Shown here piece after piece: positions 62,303 to 64,000 of a stretch of DNA of 64,000 bases. The stretch spans positions 62,001 through 126,000 of the forward strand of contig JAFABB010000008.1 of the NCBI GenBank assembly GCA_023426245.1. Reading direction: 5' to 3'. The notes beneath the pieces are model-generated. The model did not search any database. It was not told the DNA's origin and worked only from the letters and a program-made list of their open reading frames with translations. The DNA comes from Bacillota bacterium. GTDB lineage: Bacteria > Bacillota > UBA4882 > UBA8346. A program made the translations under genes and the position numbers. Within the stretch, counting starts at the first letter, position 1. The number at the start of each line of letters is the position of its first letter.

Positions 62303-62405
62303 TGAAACACCCTCTTCATCCCTGTAGTTTTACAATCACCCTATTGCCTGGGACTTCCGCTTTGCATGAATGATTCCCTTGAAACCCTGCCGGTCGTTAT
62401 GGGGC

Positions 62406-62831
62406 CTATCGTTTCAGCTTTTGACAAAATTCAATTTTTTCGTTATTTGGGCCCAGAACATTGAAGAACTCAACTCCATCCTTCCAGAACGGCAAATACT
62501 TCGGACTTCCCTCAATTGTCTTTATTCCGGCTTTTTTCAACTTTTGGGCCACCGCTTCAATATCGTCAACATCAAAAGCAAGATGATCAATATGACCGTG
62601 TCCACGTTTTTTAATTTCGTCAAGCTGAACCTTATCCGGCTGATACATCTCCAGTACAAAGTCATTCAACTTAAGAAATGCAACCTTTGTCTCACCGCTG
62701 CCTTCGGGGAGCTTGGTCTCATGGATTACTTCAAACCCCAGATTCTCACAATACCATTTTTTACTTGCTTCGATGTCGAAAACCGGTAACCCGAGGTGTT
62801 GGAAGCCTTTTACATTCTCTTTTGTACTCAT
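62406..62831 (-). CDS. VOC (glyoxalase) family protein
   Basis: A 141-residue protein with two beta-alpha-beta-beta-beta modules: FQHLGLPVFDIEASKKWYCENLGFEVI and GHIDHLAFDVDDIEAVAQKLKKAG, ending FFNVLGPNNEKIEFCQ. Metal-ligand positions are H14 (QHLG), H82-H85 (GHIDHLA) and E near the C-terminus. This is the lactoylglutathione lyase-like layout, but the substrate may be another aldehyde or sugar derivative. ATG at 62831 with GGGGG 7 nt upstream. It lies 12 nt after the sugar kinase stop, so the two are co-transcribed. Confidence 0.83.
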   Translation of the reverse strand: MSTKENVKGFQHLGLPVFDIEASKKWYCENLGFEVIHETKLPEGSGETKVAFLKLNDFVLEMYQPDKVQLDEIKKRGHGHIDHLAFDVDDIEAVAQKLKKAGIKTIEGSPKYLPFWKDGVEFFNVLGPNNEKIEFCQKLKR

Positions 62832-62843
62832 CACCAATCCCCC

Positions 62844-64000
62844 TCAAACTTCCAATTTGGCCAAATCGGCATAAACCGGCACTAAAGCTCCATATGCCCG
62901 GTTAAAAACCTCAAACAATCGACCGTACATTTCCTGATATTCCGGGCGGGGTTCAATCGTTTGGATGACTTGATTAAATTCCTTGATGACCTTAAAATCT
63001 TTAAACGCCCCGATACCGACTCCGCCGCAAATTGCGGCCCCCATGGAAGTGGCTTCTTCTAAAAATCGGGGCACCAAAACCGGTTTCTGCCAGATATCCG
63101 CCAAAATCTGCAGCCAGGTTTTACTGCGGGCTCCACCGCCAATAACGATCACTTCATCAATGGGATTGAATTGATTAAATATATCCAGAATGATTTTTAA
63201 ATTAAAAGCAACCCCTTCCAGAACCGACCGATAAATCTCTTCCTTGGTGGTGGTAACTTTTAACCCCAAAAAAGCGCCCTTGGCGTCCGGGTTCCAACGC
63301 GGGCTCCTCTCTCCCAGTAAATAAGGGAGGAATAGTAAATGATTGGCCCCGGGTTTTGACTTTTCAATGAGTTGATTGATGATCTCATAGGGGCTGATAT
63401 TCTCGGCCTTCGCCTGATTGGTTTCAAGTCCGCAAAGAGTGTTTTTTAGCCAGCTATAGGAATAACCGGCGCTTTGCATGGTCCCGCAAGGCGAAAACAA
63501 ACTTTCATCCAGATGGACCCAATTAAAAGTCCGCATTTCCGGATCAAAAATGGGAGTTTCCGTAGCCAAGGCAATCCAGGAAGATGAACCGATTACATTG
63601 TAAGCCGAGCCTTTTTCAACCACACCGGCACCTGTAGCGGCACAACTACCATCTCCCCCGCCGATAACCACCGGCGTCCCCTCCAGTAATCCTACCTCGG
63701 AAGCGGCTTCTTGGGTAACCCCACCGGCAATACCGGTTGAAGGATGCAATTCCGGTAAAATATCCTTCTTCAATCCGATTGCATGTAAAATGGGTTCAGA
63801 CCAGTTTTTATGTTCAAGGTCAAGTAAATTCATGCCGGAGGCATCGGAATAATCGGTTACAAATTTGCCGGTCAGTTTATAGATAAGGTAATCTTTCGCA
63901 TGAAGGATCTTGTATGTTTTATTGTATATTTCCGGTTGGTTATCTTTAACCCATAAAATTTTAGCTGCGGAATAGGCCGGGCTAATCCGGTGCCCGGTAA
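62844..64000 (-). CDS. FGGY-family sugar kinase, C-terminal part
   Basis: The last 385 codons of a kinase whose start lies beyond the right edge. Family signs are the middle TGHRISPAYSAAKILWVKDN, VVIGGGDGSCAATGAGVV and the FGGY signature region GERSPRWNPDAKGAFLGL, with VIVIGGGARSKTWLQILADI near the C-terminus. About 120 N-terminal residues should be missing from a normal length near 500. Xylulokinase, gluconokinase and rhamnulokinase-like enzymes all belong here; xylulokinase-like is the best guess. It starts an operon with the VOC and aldo/keto reductase genes. Confidence 0.88.
   Translation of the reverse strand, partial: TGHRISPAYSAAKILWVKDNQPEIYNKTYKILHAKDYLIYKLTGKFVTDYSDASGMNLLDLEHKNWSEPILHAIGLKKDILPELHPSTGIAGGVTQEAASEVGLLEGTPVVIGGGDGSCAATGAGVVEKGSAYNVIGSSSWIALATETPIFDPEMRTFNWVHLDESLFSPCGTMQSAGYSYSWLKNTLCGLETNQAKAENISPYEIINQLIEKSKPGANHLLFLPYLLGERSPRWNPDAKGAFLGLKVTTTKEEIYRSVLEGVAFNLKIILDIFNQFNPIDEVIVIGGGARSKTWLQILADIWQKPVLVPRFLEEATSMGAAICGGVGIGAFKDFKVIKEFNQVIQTIEPRPEYQEMYGRLFEVFNRAYGALVPVYADLAKLEV

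Noticed and set aside
1..64000. CRISPR array, rRNA or complete tRNA genes
   Set aside because: No regularly spaced identical repeats with unique spacers and no complete tRNA or rRNA were found; the only tandem repeat (60370-60495) has no spacers.

Overview
The window reads as a chromosomal segment of an anaerobic, plant-polysaccharide-degrading member of the Firmicutes (Bacillota) that probably has an outer membrane. Firmicute-type signals are strong GGAGG ribosome binding sites before nearly every gene, low-GC spacers, and gene families such as YteR/YesR-like GH105, NfnAB and LarBE. Diderm signals are a complete TolC/RND/adaptor efflux operon and the decayed C-terminal end of an outer-membrane beta-barrel protein. 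I cannot name the genus; a Negativicutes- or Hydrogenispora-like lineage would fit. Almost all genes lie on the minus strand.

Layout: (1) 1-8 kb, polysaccharide utilisation: the start of a sulfatase with a CxPxR site, a secreted beta-helix protein, an ICMT-like methyltransferase with its MerR regulator, gene remnants, and an AraC regulator divergent from a GH105 hydrolase. (2) 8-24.5 kb, one long minus-strand catabolic block: a LivKHMGF-type ABC importer, a VOC protein, an IlvD/Edd dehydratase, a LacI regulator, a TIM-barrel epimerase-like protein, an old-yellow-enzyme-like Fe-S oxidoreductase, zinc and short-chain dehydrogenases, a fumarate-reductase-like flavoprotein and the bifurcating transhydrogenase NfnAB. 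It looks like an uncharacterised uptake-plus-redox pathway for a polyhydroxylated carboxylic acid or related compound. (3) 25-33 kb: flavodoxin, permease, DUF362 protein, metallo-beta-lactamase-fold hydrolase, LarB/LarE (nickel-pincer cofactor) and a MATE exporter. (4) 33.3-40.6 kb: a tRNA 3'-end fragment (possible att site), then a TolC-RND-adaptor operon and a TetR regulator with three matching 26-bp operators.

(5) 41-48.5 kb, metal(loid) locus: a TauE/SafE exporter; arsR, a thioredoxin-like protein, an ArsP-like permease and acr3; and upstream a separate unit marR, hgcA, hgcB and a CoA-disulfide-reductase-like flavoprotein. HgcA (corrinoid cap helix with NVWCAAGK) and HgcB (two 4Fe-4S motifs plus C-terminal CC) are the pair required for mercury methylation, so this organism is predicted to make methylmercury. 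The MarR protein is unusually rich in vicinal cysteines, and its promoter carries two direct repeats over the -35 and -10. This is the most notable part of the window.

(6) 48.6-59 kb: seven consecutive secreted glycoside hydrolases, with six GH43-like and one GH5 catalytic domain; five carry ricin-type lectin modules and two carry AbfB-like modules, for arabinan, arabinogalactan and related hemicelluloses. (7) 59-60.7 kb: a 1.7-kb stretch without an intact gene, holding a candidate structured RNA, an inverted repeat pair, a repeated 60-bp sequence and a 21-bp repeat that encodes a heptad. (8) 60.7-64 kb: a hypothetical protein, an aldo/keto reductase, a VOC protein and a truncated FGGY sugar kinase.
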